A stretch of 64,000 nucleotides of DNA from Pseudomonas sp. B20(2017) (lineage in GTDB: Bacteria > Pseudomonadota > Gammaproteobacteria > Pseudomonadales > Pseudomonadaceae): contig NZ_NEJP01000005.1 of the NCBI RefSeq assembly GCF_002113125.1, positions 254,450 through 318,449 of the forward strand, in the 5' to 3' direction. Positions 27,100 to 37,892 of the stretch are shown here, in pieces; the stretch's first letter is position 1; each line of letters begins with the position of its first letter. Under the pieces are notes generated by a model, which worked only from the letters and a program-made list of their open reading frames with translations, was not told the origin of the DNA and made no database searches. A program made the position numbers and the translations under genes.

Positions 27100-28608
27100 A
27101 TGGCGCATAACGAAGCAGTCGACGTAGTTCTGGTTGGGGCCGGCATCATGAGTGCCACCCTCGCAGTACTGCTCAAAGAGCTCGACCCGGCGATCAAGCT
27201 GGAAGTCGTCGAGCTGATGGATTCCGGTGCCGCGGAGAGTTCCAACCCATGGAACAACGCCGGTACCGGCCACGCCGGCCTGTGCGAGCTGAACTACACG
27301 CCACAGGCTGCCGACGGCACCGTCGACATCAAGAAAGCCGTGCACATCAACACCCAGTTCGAGGTGTCGAAGCAGTTCTGGTCGTACCTGACCAGGAAAG
27401 GCACGTTCGGCTCGTGCAAATCCTTCATCAGCCCGGTGCCGCACCTGAGTTACGTCGAGGGTGAGAAAGGCGTTTCGTTCCTCAAGGAACGTTTCAATAC
27501 GCTGCGCAAGCACCACGCCTTCGCCGACATGGAATACACCGAAGACAAGGCGAAGATGACCGAGTGGATGCCGCTGATGATGCCGGGTCGTCCGAAAGAC
27601 CAGGTGCTCGCCGCCACCCGCGTGATCAACGGCACCGACGTCAACTTCGGCGCCTTGACCAATCAGTTGCTCAAGCACCTGACCAGCGCACCCGATGCTC
27701 AGGTCAAGTACTGCAAGCGCGTGACCGGCCTCAAGCGTAACGCCAACGGCTGGACCGTCAGCATCAAGGACGTCAACAGCGGCAACACCCGTGAAGTCGA
27801 CGCCAAGTTCGTGTTCCTCGGCGCTGGTGGCGCGGCCCTGCCGCTGCTGCAAGCCTCGGGCATCGAAGAAAGCAAAGGCTTCGGCGGCTTCCCGATCAGC
27901 GGCCAGTGGCTGCGTTGCGACAACCCGGAAGTGGTCAAGCATCACCAGGCCAAGGTTTACAGCCAGGCCGCCGTGGGTTCGCCACCGATGTCCGTGCCGC
28001 ACCTGGACACCCGCGTAGTCGATGGCAAGAAATCCCTGCTGTTCGGGCCATACGCCGGTTTCACCACCAAGTTCCTCAAGCACGGTTCCTTCATGGACCT
28101 GCCGCTGTCGGTTCGCGCCGGTAACATCGGGCCGATGCTGGCCGTGGCGAAAAACAACATGGACCTGACCAAGTACCTGGTCAGCGAAGTGATGCAGTCG
28201 ATGGAACAGCGCCTGGAATCCCTGCGTCGTTTCTATCCGGAGGCGAAAGCCGAAGACTGGCGCCTGGAAGTGGCCGGCCAACGGGTGCAGATCATCAAGA
28301 AAGACCCGAAAAAAGGCGGCATCCTGCAGTTCGGTACCGAACTGGTGGCTGCGAAGGACGGCTCCCTCGCCGCCCTGCTCGGCGCTTCGCCAGGCGCTTC
28401 GGTGACCGTTTCGATCATGCTGGAACTGATCGAGAAATGCTTCCCGGCCAAAGCCAAGGGTGAGTGGGCCGCCAAACTGGCGGAAATCTTCCCCGCCCGC
28501 GAAAAGGTCCTGGAAACCGACGCTGCGCTGTATCGCAAGATCAACACGCAGAACAACGTCGCGCTGGAACTGGTTGAAGCCAGCAACGAGACCGAAAGCT
28601 ACGCCTGA
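27100..28608 (+). CDS. mqo: Malate:quinone oxidoreductase
   Basis: A 502-residue FAD-dependent malate:quinone oxidoreductase. The N-terminal dinucleotide motif ([16 protein letters not shown]) is followed by the family block [20 protein letters not shown]. It oxidises malate to oxaloacetate at the inner face of the membrane and passes electrons to the quinone pool, replacing or backing up NAD-malate dehydrogenase in the TCA cycle. GGAG lies upstream of the ATG. By gene order it corresponds to mqoB (PA4640) of P. aeruginosa. It ends at a strong terminator. Confidence 0.95.
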   Translation: MAHNEAVDVVLVGAGIMSATLAVLLKELDPAIKLEVVELMDSGAAESSNPWNNAGTGHAGLCELNYTPQAADGTVDIKKAVHINTQFEVSKQFWSYLTRKGTFGSCKSFISPVPHLSYVEGEKGVSFLKERFNTLRKHHAFADMEYTEDKAKMTEWMPLMMPGRPKDQVLAATRVINGTDVNFGALTNQLLKHLTSAPDAQVKYCKRVTGLKRNANGWTVSIKDVNSGNTREVDAKFVFLGAGGAALPLLQASGIEESKGFGGFPISGQWLRCDNPEVVKHHQAKVYSQAAVGSPPMSVPHLDTRVVDGKKSLLFGPYAGFTTKFLKHGSFMDLPLSVRAGNIGPMLAVAKNNMDLTKYLVSEVMQSMEQRLESLRRFYPEAKAEDWRLEVAGQRVQIIKKDPKKGGILQFGTELVAAKDGSLAALLGASPGASVTVSIMLELIEKCFPAKAKGEWAAKLAEIFPAREKVLETDAALYRKINTQNNVALELVEASNETESYA

Positions 28609-28619
28609 TTCGGCTCCAT

Positions 28620-28659
28620 GAAAAACGCCCCGCACTCGATGAGTGCGGGGCGTTTTTTT
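28620..28659 (+). terminator. Rho-independent terminator of mqo
   Basis: AAAAACGCCCCGCACTC pairs with GAGTGCGGGGCGTTTTT around a 3-base loop and ends in seven Ts. It begins 12 bases after the mqo stop; the A-rich left side lets it serve the opposing gene too. Confidence 0.93.
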
Positions 28660-28683
28660 ATGCCTCGGGAAAACCGCGGGCTA

Positions 28684-28971
28684 TCAGCCGCGGGCTTTTT
28701 CGATCAGCTCGATGTATTCCGCCGCGTTGCGTTGATCGCGGATCTGGTCGACGAAGGTCTGGCCGTGCTCGTCCTTGCCGTCCAGGTCATAACCGGCTGC
28801 AACGAAGAACGTCAGGAAACGCTCGAAATCATCAATGCGAAGGCCACGGTAAGCCTTGACCAGTTTGTGCAGCGACGGCGAGGTGGCGTCGACCGGCTCA
28901 AAATCGAGGAACAGCTTGATCTGCTCATCGCCGATCTCGTCACCAATCACTTGCTTCTTATCTTTACGCAT
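28684..28971 (-). CDS. PA4642 family protein
   Basis: A 95-residue acidic cytoplasmic protein (MRKDKKQVIGDEIGDEQIKL onward) matching the short Pseudomonas PA4642 family, found beside mqo as in P. aeruginosa. GGAG precedes the ATG. The function is unknown and no motif suggests one. Confidence 0.85.
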   Translation of the reverse strand: MRKDKKQVIGDEIGDEQIKLFLDFEPVDATSPSLHKLVKAYRGLRIDDFERFLTFFVAAGYDLDGKDEHGQTFVDQIRDQRNAAEYIELIEKARG

Positions 28972-29034
28972 TGCCGACTCCAGCTCGCAGACATTTCACG
29001 GGGCAGGCAGTTTACCCCTGCGCAGGCACAAGGC

Positions 29035-29514
29035 TCAACGCGAGCGCGTGCTGCCGGTGTGCAAATCGGCCCAGATGTGACCGTTGGCGTAGGTCAGGAA
29101 CTGGCAATACACGGTGTCGTTGCGCAACAGATCAATCACCACCCGGTATTGGGCCAGCGGGTAGTAGAGCGTCAGAGTCTTGCTCTTGGCGTCATACGCC
29201 GGCTTTTTCAGGCTTTTACTTTCGCCATCGAAGTTGACCAGCACCTGATTGATCGTCGCTCCCTTGTTCAGGGATTTGCCTTTGAGGCGGATCATCAAGG
29301 ACGAGGTGACCGGAATCGGCTGCTGATTGGACTGGCGCTGGGCCCCCACCACCACGGAATAGTCGGTGACCTGCAACAGTTGCTGCTGCTCGGGCTCGGC
29401 ATCGCGCAGGGTCAGGTCGTCGGGCGGCAGGAATTGACTGTGCATCGGGGCGGCGGCCAGGGGCAGGCTGAGGGTCAGCAACAGGGCGGCGCAGCTGCGG
29501 ATCAAGAGGCTCAT
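29035..29514 (-). CDS. Exported protein of unknown function
   Basis: A 159-residue protein with a Sec signal peptide (MSLLIRSCAALLLTLSLPLAAA, cleavage near AAA-PMH). The mature part is soluble and beta-rich in appearance (VTSSLMIRLKGK, LTLYYPLAQYRVVIDLL), so probably periplasmic. GGAG precedes the ATG. It lies 63 bp upstream of the PA4642-type gene on the same strand. I recognise no named domain. Confidence 0.75.
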   Translation of the reverse strand: MSLLIRSCAALLLTLSLPLAAAPMHSQFLPPDDLTLRDAEPEQQQLLQVTDYSVVVGAQRQSNQQPIPVTSSLMIRLKGKSLNKGATINQVLVNFDGESKSLKKPAYDAKSKTLTLYYPLAQYRVVIDLLRNDTVYCQFLTYANGHIWADLHTGSTRSR

Positions 29515-29586
29515 GACGGGCTCCGGGGGACGGGGCCGAGCACTCTAGCATGGGTGTACACAAGTGGATCAGCACACCGAAAACAA

Positions 29587-29692
29587 CTGTGGGAGCGGGC
29601 TTGCTCGCGAAGGCGTCGGGTCAGTTGAAATCTCTGAAACTGACACACCGCTTTCGTCGGATCGCCGCCCGGAGCAAGCTCGCTCCCACAGG
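29587..29692. repeat. Inverted REP pair
   Basis: Two REP units (about 29587-29610 and 29669-29692), of the GTGGGAGCGGGCTTGCTCGCGA form and its inverse, between the exported-protein gene and hpt. Confidence 0.85.
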
Positions 29693-29707
29693 GTGCAATG
29701 CGGGTGC

Positions 29708-30265
29708 TTACATGCCTTTGACGGCGAAGATCCCGTTGGCGTTGCGCCAGTAGCCTTTGTAGTCCATGCCGTAACCGAAGATGTAACGGTCGATGCATGG
29801 CAGACCGACGAAATCGGCTTTCAGGTTAGGACGGGCCTTGCGGTCGTGGTCCTTGTCGATCAGCACGGCAGTGTGCACTTTGCGCGCGCCGGCGTGACGG
29901 CAGAAGTCGATGATCGCGCCCAGGGTGTGACCTTCGTCGAGGATGTCGTCGATGATCAGCACGTCGCGGTCGATGAACGAGACTTCCGGCTTGGCTTTCC
30001 AGAACAGGTCGCCGCCGCTGGTTTCATTGCGGTAACGGGTAGCGTGCAGGTAGGACGCTTCCAGCGGGAACTGCAGATGCGTCAGCAGTTTGCCGGAGAA
30101 GATCAGGCCGCCGTTCATCACGCAGAACACCACCGGGTTGCTGTCGGCCAGTTGTTCGTTGATTTGTGCACCGACGCGGGCAATGGCAGCCTCGACTTCA
30201 GCTTCGGTGTACAGGCAGTCAGCCTCTCGCATGATTTGACGGATATGCTCGAGATCAGCGGACAT
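29708..30265 (-). CDS. hpt: Hypoxanthine-guanine phosphoribosyltransferase
   Basis: A 185-residue purine salvage enzyme that joins hypoxanthine or guanine to PRPP. The PRPP-binding motif VLIIDDILDEGHT is clear. The start at 30265 (MSADLEHIRQ) has GGAGAG seven bases upstream and fits the family length; an upstream ATG at 30337 was rejected. It is divergent from upp, so purine and pyrimidine salvage genes share one promoter region. Confidence 0.93.
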   Translation of the reverse strand: MSADLEHIRQIMREADCLYTEAEVEAAIARVGAQINEQLADSNPVVFCVMNGGLIFSGKLLTHLQFPLEASYLHATRYRNETSGGDLFWKAKPEVSFIDRDVLIIDDILDEGHTLGAIIDFCRHAGARKVHTAVLIDKDHDRKARPNLKADFVGLPCIDRYIFGYGMDYKGYWRNANGIFAVKGM

Positions 30266-30356
30266 GGCGCTCTCCAGGGGGGACGGATTTCGGAAAAGCG
30301 GGCAAAGGTACGCATCAACCGGGGCCGAATCAAGCATTTGTGGACTAACGTACTGT

Positions 30357-30372
30357 ATGTCCTATAGGACAT
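30357..30372. promoter_or_regulatory. Perfect 16-bp palindrome in the hpt/upp promoter region
   Basis: ATGTCCTATAGGACAT lies 59 bp before upp and 92 bp before hpt. A TTGTGG hexamer upstream (30338) and the TATAGG inside the palindrome could form a promoter for upp. A smaller dyad AGATTAATCT follows at 30384-30393. An operator role is inferred. Confidence 0.5.
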
Positions 30373-30430
30373 CACCCTCGGATAGATTAATCTAGGCCGG
30401 TTTTTTTGCCCGCCGCCGGAGCCTTTCCCC

Positions 30431-31069
30431 ATGTCCATCCAAGAGATCCGCCATCCGCTGATCCGTCACAAACTTGGCCTTATGCGCCGTGCAGACATCA
30501 GCACCAAGAATTTCCGCGAGCTCGCTCAGGAAGTCGGTGCCCTGTTGACCTATGAAGCGACCAAAGACCTGCCGCTGGAAACCTACGATATCGAAGGTTG
30601 GTGCGGCACCGTGCCGGTCGAGAAAATCGCCGGCAAGAAGATTACCGTCGTGCCGATCCTGCGTGCCGGCATCGGCATGCTCGAAGGCGTGCTGAGCCTG
30701 ATCCCGGGCGCCAAAGTCAGCGCCGTCGGCGTTGCCCGTAACGAAGAAACCCTGCAGGCCCACACCTATCTGGAAAAACTGGTTCCGGAAATCGACGAAC
30801 GCCTGGCGATGATCATCGACCCGATGCTCGCCACCGGCAGCTCCATGGTCGCGACCATCGACCTGCTGAAGAAGGCCGGTTGCAAGGACATCCGCGCAAT
30901 GGTGCTGGTTGCCGCGCCGGAAGGCATTGCCGCTGTCGAGAAAGCTCATCCGGACGTGATCATCTACACCGCGTCCATCGATCAGAAACTCAACGAGCAC
31001 GGTTACATCATTCCTGGGCTTGGCGATGCCGGTGACAAGATCTTCGGCACCAAGCAGAAGGACGCGTAA
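30431..31069 (+). CDS. upp: Uracil phosphoribosyltransferase
   Basis: A 212-residue enzyme converting uracil and PRPP to UMP. The PRPP motif reads [12 protein letters not shown] and the uracil-binding C-terminal part [16 protein letters not shown] is intact. It is followed 2 bp later by uraA, a standard salvage operon of uptake and conversion. Confidence 0.95.
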   Translation: MSIQEIRHPLIRHKLGLMRRADISTKNFRELAQEVGALLTYEATKDLPLETYDIEGWCGTVPVEKIAGKKITVVPILRAGIGMLEGVLSLIPGAKVSAVGVARNEETLQAHTYLEKLVPEIDERLAMIIDPMLATGSSMVATIDLLKKAGCKDIRAMVLVAAPEGIAAVEKAHPDVIIYTASIDQKLNEHGYIIPGLGDAGDKIFGTKQKDA

Positions 31070-31071
31070 GC

Positions 31072-32346
31072 ATGCAGCAAGAGTTTAACGATCCGCTCTG
31101 GCGCACGGTGCTGTCCGGCGCACAGATGCTGTTCGTGGCTTTCGGCGCCCTGGTGCTGATGCCACTGATCACGGGCCTGGACCCGAACGTGGCACTGTTT
31201 ACCGCAGGTTTAGGCACGATTCTGTTCCAGATCGTCACCGGGCGTCAGGTGCCGGTGTTCCTGGCGTCGAGCTTCGCTTTCATCACCCCGATCATTCTCG
31301 CCAAGGGCCAGTTCGGCCTGGCGGCGACCATGGGCGGCGTGATGGCGGCCGGTTTCGTCTACACCTTCCTCGGCCTGGCCGTGAAGATCAAAGGCACCGG
31401 GTTCATTGACCGTCTGCTGCCGCCAGTCGTAATTGGCCCGGTGATCATCTCCATTGGCCTGGCCATGGCGCCGATTGCCGCGAACATGGCGATGGGCAAG
31501 GCTGGTGACGGCTCGGAGCTGATCCATTACCAGACCGCCATGATGATCTCGATGCCGGCGCTGCTGACCACGTTGATCGTGGCGGTGTTCGGCAAAGGCA
31601 TTTTCCGTCTGGTGCCGATTATTTCCGGGGTGCTGGTGGGCTTTGCCCTGTCCTTCTACTTCGGCGTGGTCGACACCGCGAAGATTGCCGCAGCACCATG
31701 GTTCGCCCTGCCAGCCTTTACCGCTCCGGAGTTCAACTGGCAGGCGATCCTGTTCATCGTCCCGGTGGCGCTGGCCCCGGCCATCGAGCACATCGGCGGC
31801 GTGATTGCGGTCGGCAGCGTGACCGGTCGCGACTACCTGAAGAAGCCGGGCCTGCATCGCACCCTGCTCGGTGACGGCATCGCCACCACGGCTGCCGGCC
31901 TGTTCGGCGGCCCGCCCAACACGACCTACGCGGAAGTGACTGGCGCGGTGATGCTGACCAAGAATTACAACCCGAAAATCATGACCTGGGCAGCGATCTT
32001 CGCCATCGCCCTGGCGTTCATCGGCAAGTTCGGCGCCCTGCTGCAAAGCATTCCGGTGCCGGTGATGGGCGGGATTCTGTGCCTGCTGTTCGGTTCGATC
32101 GCGGCGGTGGGGATGAACACCCTGATCCGCCACAAGATCGACCTGGGCGAGGCGCGCAATCTGGTGATCGTTTCGGTGACCCTGGTGTTCGGTATCGGTG
32201 GTGTGCTGGTCGGCACCGGCACCGGTCCGGATGATTTCGGGCTCAAAGGCATCGCGCTGTGCGCGGTGGTGGCGATTGCGCTGAACCTGCTGCTGCCGGG
32301 CAACGACAGCTGGAAACAGAAGAAGGCGGATGAGCCGCTGATCTAA
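31072..32346 (+). CDS. uraA: Uracil permease (NCS2 family)
   Basis: A 424-residue inner-membrane transporter of the NCS2/UraA family with 14 expected helices. The conserved substrate region GGPPNTTYAEVTGAV and an acidic residue in the preceding helix (PAIEHIGG) are present. It imports uracil by proton symport for upp, which lies 2 bp upstream and is cotranscribed. Confidence 0.94.
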   Translation: MQQEFNDPLWRTVLSGAQMLFVAFGALVLMPLITGLDPNVALFTAGLGTILFQIVTGRQVPVFLASSFAFITPIILAKGQFGLAATMGGVMAAGFVYTFLGLAVKIKGTGFIDRLLPPVVIGPVIISIGLAMAPIAANMAMGKAGDGSELIHYQTAMMISMPALLTTLIVAVFGKGIFRLVPIISGVLVGFALSFYFGVVDTAKIAAAPWFALPAFTAPEFNWQAILFIVPVALAPAIEHIGGVIAVGSVTGRDYLKKPGLHRTLLGDGIATTAAGLFGGPPNTTYAEVTGAVMLTKNYNPKIMTWAAIFAIALAFIGKFGALLQSIPVPVMGGILCLLFGSIAAVGMNTLIRHKIDLGEARNLVIVSVTLVFGIGGVLVGTGTGPDDFGLKGIALCAVVAIALNLLLPGNDSWKQKKADEPLI

Positions 32347-32362
32347 GCCTTGGCATCAAGAT

Positions 32363-32515
32363 CGTTCCCGCGCGGATCCCCCCACACTGATCGTTCCCAC
32401 GCTCTGCGTGGGAATGCCTCTGGGGACGCTCCGCGTCCAGTGACGCGGAGCGTCACGGGCTGCATTCCCACGCGGAGCGTGGGAACGATCAACGCCTCGA
32501 CGTGGGAACGATCAT
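32363..32515. repeat. Large imperfect palindromic repeat (GATCGTTCCCACGC family)
   Basis: GATCGTTCCCACGCTCTGCGTGGGAATGC-type sequence (from 32388) is mirrored by GCATTCCCACGCGGAGCGTGGGAACGATC (to 32490). An inner dyad, GACGCTCCGCGTC/GACGCGGAGCGTC, forms the core. Partial copies flank it. The element is unlike the other REPs here. It fills the space between the convergent uraA and hemH genes and can form a long hairpin on either strand. Confidence 0.85.
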
Positions 32516-32520
32516 CACTT

Positions 32521-33546
32521 TTAGAGCGCCAGTGGCGCCCGCTCACAAAGTGTTGCCAACGCCTTCGCCCATTGCGGGTCGTCATTCAGACACGGCACCA
32601 GCACCAACTCTTCTCCCCCCGCCTCGCGGAACTGCTCCTTGCCGCGATCGCCGATCTCTTCCAGGGTCTCGATGCAATCGGCGACAAACGCCGGGCACAT
32701 CACCAGAATCTTCTTCACGCCACTTTTGGCCAGCTCATCCAGCCGCGCTTCGGTGTAGGGCTCGATCCACTTCGCCCGGCCCAGCCGCGACTGAAATGAC
32801 ACCGACCATTTACCGTCTGGCAAACCCATGCGTTCTGCGAACAGCGCCGCTGTGCGCAGGCATTGGGCACGATAACAGGTCGCCAATACGGCCGCCGAGG
32901 CGTTCTTGCAGCAATCTTCATTTTTGAAGCAATGATTGCCGGTCGGGTCGAGCTTGGTCAGATGCCGCTCCGGCAAACCGTGGAAGCTCAGCAACAGGTG
33001 ATCGTAATCCTGCTGCAAATGCGGCTTGGTGCTAGCCACCAACGCGTCGAGGTATTCCGGATGATCGTAGAATGGCTGCAACACCGACAGCTGCACATCG
33101 AGCTTCTTCTCACGCACCACCCGCTTGGCTTCTTCTATCACGGTGGTCGTGGTGCTGTCGGCGAACTGCGGATAAAGCGGCGCGAGGGTGATGCGTTTGT
33201 GCCCCGCCGCGACCAGCTTCATCAAACTTGTCTCAATCGACGGCTCGCCGTATCGCATGGCCAGCTCAACCGGGCCGTGAGTCCACTGCGCCTTCATCTG
33301 CTGCTGCAGGCGACGACTGAGCACCACCAGCGGCGAGCCTTCATCCCACCAGATCGAGGCGTAGGCATGGGCCGACTGCTCCGGGCGCTTGATCAGGATC
33401 AGCGACACCAGCAGACGCCGCACCGGCCACGGCAGGTCGATCACGTACGGATCCATCAGGAATTGATTGAGATAGCGGCGCACGTCGGCCACCGACGTGG
33501 AGGCCGGCGAACCCAGGTTGACCAGAAGCAAGGCGTGATCGGTCAT
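32521..33546 (-). CDS. hemH: Ferrochelatase
   Basis: A 341-residue enzyme inserting Fe2+ into protoporphyrin IX, the last step of haem synthesis. The catalytic His block [10 protein letters not shown] is clear. A Cys-rich stretch (HCFKNEDCC...C) follows. The start [14 protein letters not shown] (33546) matches the family N-terminus; an upstream extension was rejected. It lies 13 bp after the yfcH-like gene and so probably forms an operon with it, divergent from the light-response genes. Confidence 0.94.
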   Translation of the reverse strand: MTDHALLLVNLGSPASTSVADVRRYLNQFLMDPYVIDLPWPVRRLLVSLILIKRPEQSAHAYASIWWDEGSPLVVLSRRLQQQMKAQWTHGPVELAMRYGEPSIETSLMKLVAAGHKRITLAPLYPQFADSTTTTVIEEAKRVVREKKLDVQLSVLQPFYDHPEYLDALVASTKPHLQQDYDHLLLSFHGLPERHLTKLDPTGNHCFKNEDCCKNASAAVLATCYRAQCLRTAALFAERMGLPDGKWSVSFQSRLGRAKWIEPYTEARLDELAKSGVKKILVMCPAFVADCIETLEEIGDRGKEQFREAGGEELVLVPCLNDDPQWAKALATLCERAPLAL

Positions 33547-33559
33547 GCAACGTCCTATT

Positions 33560-34462
33560 TCAGAGGCGGCTGGAAAGATCGTCCAGGGCCGCGCGTAAAT
33601 CCGTGAACCGGAAAGTGAATCCCGCTTCCAGCAAGCGTTTTGGCGTGGCGCGTTGGCCACCCAGCAACAGCAATGACATCTCACCGAGCCCGACCTTCAA
33701 GGCGAGGGCCGGCATCGGCATGAACGCCGGGCGATGCAGCACGCTGCCCAGCGTCTTGGCGAATTCGCGATTGCGCACCGGTTTCGGCGCGCACGCATTA
33801 TAAGGACCGCTCGCCTGATTGCGGTGCAGAAGAAAATCAATCAAGGCGATTTGATCGTCGATATGAATCCACGGCATCCACTGCCGACCGTTGCCCAAAG
33901 GCCCGCCCAGCCCGAGCTTGAACGGCAGCAGCAGGCGCGACAAAAAGCCGCCCTCGGCCGACAGCACCAGCCCGGTGCGCACCAGCACCACACGAATATC
34001 CATCGCTTCGGCGCGTTGCGCGGTTTCCTCCCAGGCAACGCACAACTGGCTGGCGAAATCGTCGATCACCGGCGGTGAGTCTTCGGTCAACTCACGCTCG
34101 CCGCCGTCACCGTACCAACCCACGGCCGAACCCGAGATCAGCAGCGACGGTTTCTGCCCGCGATGTTCCAGCCACGCCAGCAACGATTCGGTCAGCGTGA
34201 TCCGGCTGCTCCACAACAGCGCCTTGCGTCGATGGGTCCACGGCCGGTCGGCAATTGGCGCGCCGGCAAGGTTGACGATCACGTCGACCGGCTCGTCGCC
34301 AAGGTCCTCCAGACGCGCAATGCCACACACCTGGGCGCCACAGATGTTCGCGACTTTTTCCGGACGACGACTCCAGACCGTCAGGCGATGCCCCTGCCCG
34401 GACCAGTGCCGGCAAAGCTGGCGTCCGATCAATCCAGTACCGCCGGTCAGCAATATGTGCAT
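33560..34462 (-). CDS. TIGR01777 family NAD-dependent epimerase (YfcH-like)
   Basis: A 300-residue atypical short-chain reductase with N-terminal GGTGLIG (7-13) and the SDR active-site-like [13 protein letters not shown], followed by a C-terminal DUF1731 region ([13 protein letters not shown]). The family is called YfcH or sugar-nucleotide epimerase-like; the true substrate is unknown. First gene of a two-gene unit with hemH. Confidence 0.88.
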   Translation of the reverse strand: MHILLTGGTGLIGRQLCRHWSGQGHRLTVWSRRPEKVANICGAQVCGIARLEDLGDEPVDVIVNLAGAPIADRPWTHRRKALLWSSRITLTESLLAWLEHRGQKPSLLISGSAVGWYGDGGERELTEDSPPVIDDFASQLCVAWEETAQRAEAMDIRVVLVRTGLVLSAEGGFLSRLLLPFKLGLGGPLGNGRQWMPWIHIDDQIALIDFLLHRNQASGPYNACAPKPVRNREFAKTLGSVLHRPAFMPMPALALKVGLGEMSLLLLGGQRATPKRLLEAGFTFRFTDLRAALDDLSSRL

Positions 34463-34557
34463 GACTTCTTCCTCGCGTGGCGTTTTACCCCGATCACTAG
34501 TCTATTTTTATAAACAGGGATCTTTTCTATCGGGCAGGCTCTATTGTTTAACCATAG

Positions 34558-35858
<1,301 letters not shown>

Positions 35859-35872
35859 ACATCGCATAAACT

Positions 35873-35946
35873 TGTACAAACCATTTGACTTGTACACCTT
35901 TGAATCTATGCTTGAAGAATGTTGTACAGATTTACTCGTCTGTACA
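35873..35946 (+). promoter_or_regulatory. Double LitR-type operator before the DUF523-photolyase operon
   Basis: Four exact TGTACA hexamers start at 35873, 35891, 35923 and 35941. They form two pairs, each with an 18-bp period (12-bp gap). A candidate promoter, TTGACT (35885) and TATGCT (35907) with a 16-bp spacer, overlaps the second hexamer, so occupancy would repress transcription. The regular pairing is far beyond chance for a 74-bp stretch. Confidence 0.8.
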
Positions 35947-35968
35947 GGTTCAGATTCGAGGTTGCTGC

Positions 35969-36931
35969 ATGTCCGACTCATCGACGTCCCTGCCAAAAAT
36001 CGCCATCAGCGCCTGCCTGATGGGGGCCGAAGTTCGCTACAACGGTGGCCACAAGGAGTCGCGGTTGTGCAGCCGCACCCTGGCCGAGCATTTTGAATTC
36101 GTTCCGGTATGTCCTGAAGTAGCGATCGGCCTGGGAATTCCTCGCGAGCCGATCCGGCTGGTGGGCGACCCCGCCCGGCCTGAAGCGGTCGGCACCGTCA
36201 ATCCAGCGATCAATGTCACTCAGCCACTGGCTGCTTACGGCGAGAAAATGGCCGGGGAGCTCAGTGACATCTGCGGCTACATCTTCATGCAGCAATCGCC
36301 ATCCTGCGGACTGGAGCGGGTCAAGGTCTACCACGCCAACGGCGCACCGGTGAATGGTGGCGGGCGCGGCATTTACGCCGACGCGTTCTGTGCGCAGCAC
36401 CCGGACCTGCCGGTGGAAGAAGCCGGGCGTCTCAACGATCCGGTGCTGCGGGAAAATTTCATCACCCGCGTACTCGCCTACCGCGAATGGCAGCAAGTGC
36501 TGAAGCAAGGCTTGAGCCGCCGCGCCCTCACCGACTTTCACTCGCGCTACAAATACCTGCTGATGGCCCACAACCCGGTGCAATACAAGGCGCTGGGCAA
36601 TCTGTTGGGCAACATGGGCCGGACCGACCCGATCGAACTGGGCCCACGCTATTTCAGTGAACTTATGGCGGCGCTCAAGAAATGCGCCACCCGCCGCACC
36701 CACAGCAATGTCTTGCAGCACATCAGTGGCTACCTGAAACAAGTCATCACCCCCGAAGACAAACAGGAAGTGCAGCACGTCATCGGCCAGTACCGGCACG
36801 GCATCGTGCCGCTGGTAGTGCCGCTGACGCTGCTCAAGCATCACTTTCGCCTCCACCCGGCCCCCTACATTGCGCAGCAGGTGTACCTGCAACCGCATCC
36901 GGAAAACCTCAGCCTGCGAAACGCCATTTGA
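35969..36931 (+). CDS. DUF523 (TudS-like) and DUF1722 (YbgA) fusion protein
   Basis: A 320-residue two-domain protein. The DUF523 half has three conserved cysteines: Cys16 (SACLMG), Cys48 (PVCPE) and Cys112 (SPSCG). In TudS these hold a [4Fe-4S] cluster that removes sulfur from 2-thiouracil. The C-terminal half (about 190-305) is DUF1722, which E. coli encodes as YbgA beside its photolyase gene. GAGG precedes the ATG. A thiobase-handling role is inferred from the family. It is the first gene behind the double operator, and the next start overlaps its stop by one base. Confidence 0.88.
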   Translation: MSDSSTSLPKIAISACLMGAEVRYNGGHKESRLCSRTLAEHFEFVPVCPEVAIGLGIPREPIRLVGDPARPEAVGTVNPAINVTQPLAAYGEKMAGELSDICGYIFMQQSPSCGLERVKVYHANGAPVNGGGRGIYADAFCAQHPDLPVEEAGRLNDPVLRENFITRVLAYREWQQVLKQGLSRRALTDFHSRYKYLLMAHNPVQYKALGNLLGNMGRTDPIELGPRYFSELMAALKKCATRRTHSNVLQHISGYLKQVITPEDKQEVQHVIGQYRHGIVPLVVPLTLLKHHFRLHPAPYIAQQVYLQPHPENLSLRNAI

Positions 36932-37872
36932 TGAACGACACCCCCGACACCAGCGCCCGGGAAGACCTCGGCGCCGACTTCAAGAAAGCCCTCGACGAAG
37001 GCTGGCTGCCGATCCGCGAAGTCGCGCGCCAGACCGGCGTGAATGCCGTCACCCTGCGCGCCTGGGAACGGCGCTACGGGCTGATCGTGCCGCAGCGCAC
37101 GCCCAAGGGCCATCGTCTTTACAGCGCCGAACATGTGCAACGCATCCAGAACATTCTCACATGGCTCAACCGCGGCGTTGCGGTCAGCCAGGTCAAACCG
37201 TTACTCGACACGGCGCAGGCATTCAACGAACCGGTGGAGGATGAATGGCATCCGTTGCGCCAGGCCGCCCTGCTGGCGGTCACTCACCTGAACGAGCGCA
37301 GCCTCGACGACAGCATCAATCAGGCGATGGCGTTGTATCCGCCGCGCACACTCTGCGAGCAATTGCTGCTGCCACTGCTGAACGATCTCGAACAGCGCTG
37401 GCAGGACCAGTTCGGCGCGCAGATGGAGCGCGTGTTCTTCTTTGCCTGGTTGCGCAGCAAATTCGGCGCACGCATCTACCATAACAATCGTCAGTTGCGC
37501 ACTGCGCCGCTGCTGCTGGTCAATCAATCGGACCTGGCGCTGGAGCCGCATCTGTGGCTCTGCGCCTGGCTCATCAGCAGCGCCGATTGCCCGGTACAAG
37601 TACTCGACTGGCCGCTGCCGGCCGGCGAACTGGCATTGGCAACCGATACCCTGCAAGCCCGTGGCGTACTGCTGTATTCCAGCAAAGCCCTGAACCTTGC
37701 CCAACTGCCGAAACTGTTGAATGGCATCAGCTGCCCGAAACTGATTGCCGGACCAACGGTGTGCATTCACCACGCCGAGTTGTCCGCCAGAACTTCCGAA
37801 ATCGCAGATCTGCTGCTGGCCGAAGATCCTCTTTCGGCGCATCGGGCACTCGTTCAGCGTGGGTTGATTTAA
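36931..37872 (+). CDS. MerR family regulator, class II LitR/CarH-like
   Basis: A 313-residue protein with a MerR-type winged helix (LPIREVARQTGVNAVTLRAW, residues 26-45, then GHRLY) and a long C-terminal region in the position of the CarH/LitR cobalamin-binding module. The B12 signature D-x-H-x-x-G is not visible, so it is probably a class II LitR that senses light only through a partner, which in P. putida is a short LOV protein. No LOV gene is in this window. It is the likely owner of the TGTACA-N12-TGTACA sites and so controls its own operon. Confidence 0.85.
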   Translation: MNDTPDTSAREDLGADFKKALDEGWLPIREVARQTGVNAVTLRAWERRYGLIVPQRTPKGHRLYSAEHVQRIQNILTWLNRGVAVSQVKPLLDTAQAFNEPVEDEWHPLRQAALLAVTHLNERSLDDSINQAMALYPPRTLCEQLLLPLLNDLEQRWQDQFGAQMERVFFFAWLRSKFGARIYHNNRQLRTAPLLLVNQSDLALEPHLWLCAWLISSADCPVQVLDWPLPAGELALATDTLQARGVLLYSSKALNLAQLPKLLNGISCPKLIAGPTVCIHHAELSARTSEIADLLLAEDPLSAHRALVQRGLI

Positions 37873-37892
37873 TGATTCAGACCGAGACCGAC

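Noticed and set aside
27028..28635. 535-codon minus-strand frame opposite mqo
   Set aside because: mqo is unambiguous; the mirror frame arises from codon bias.
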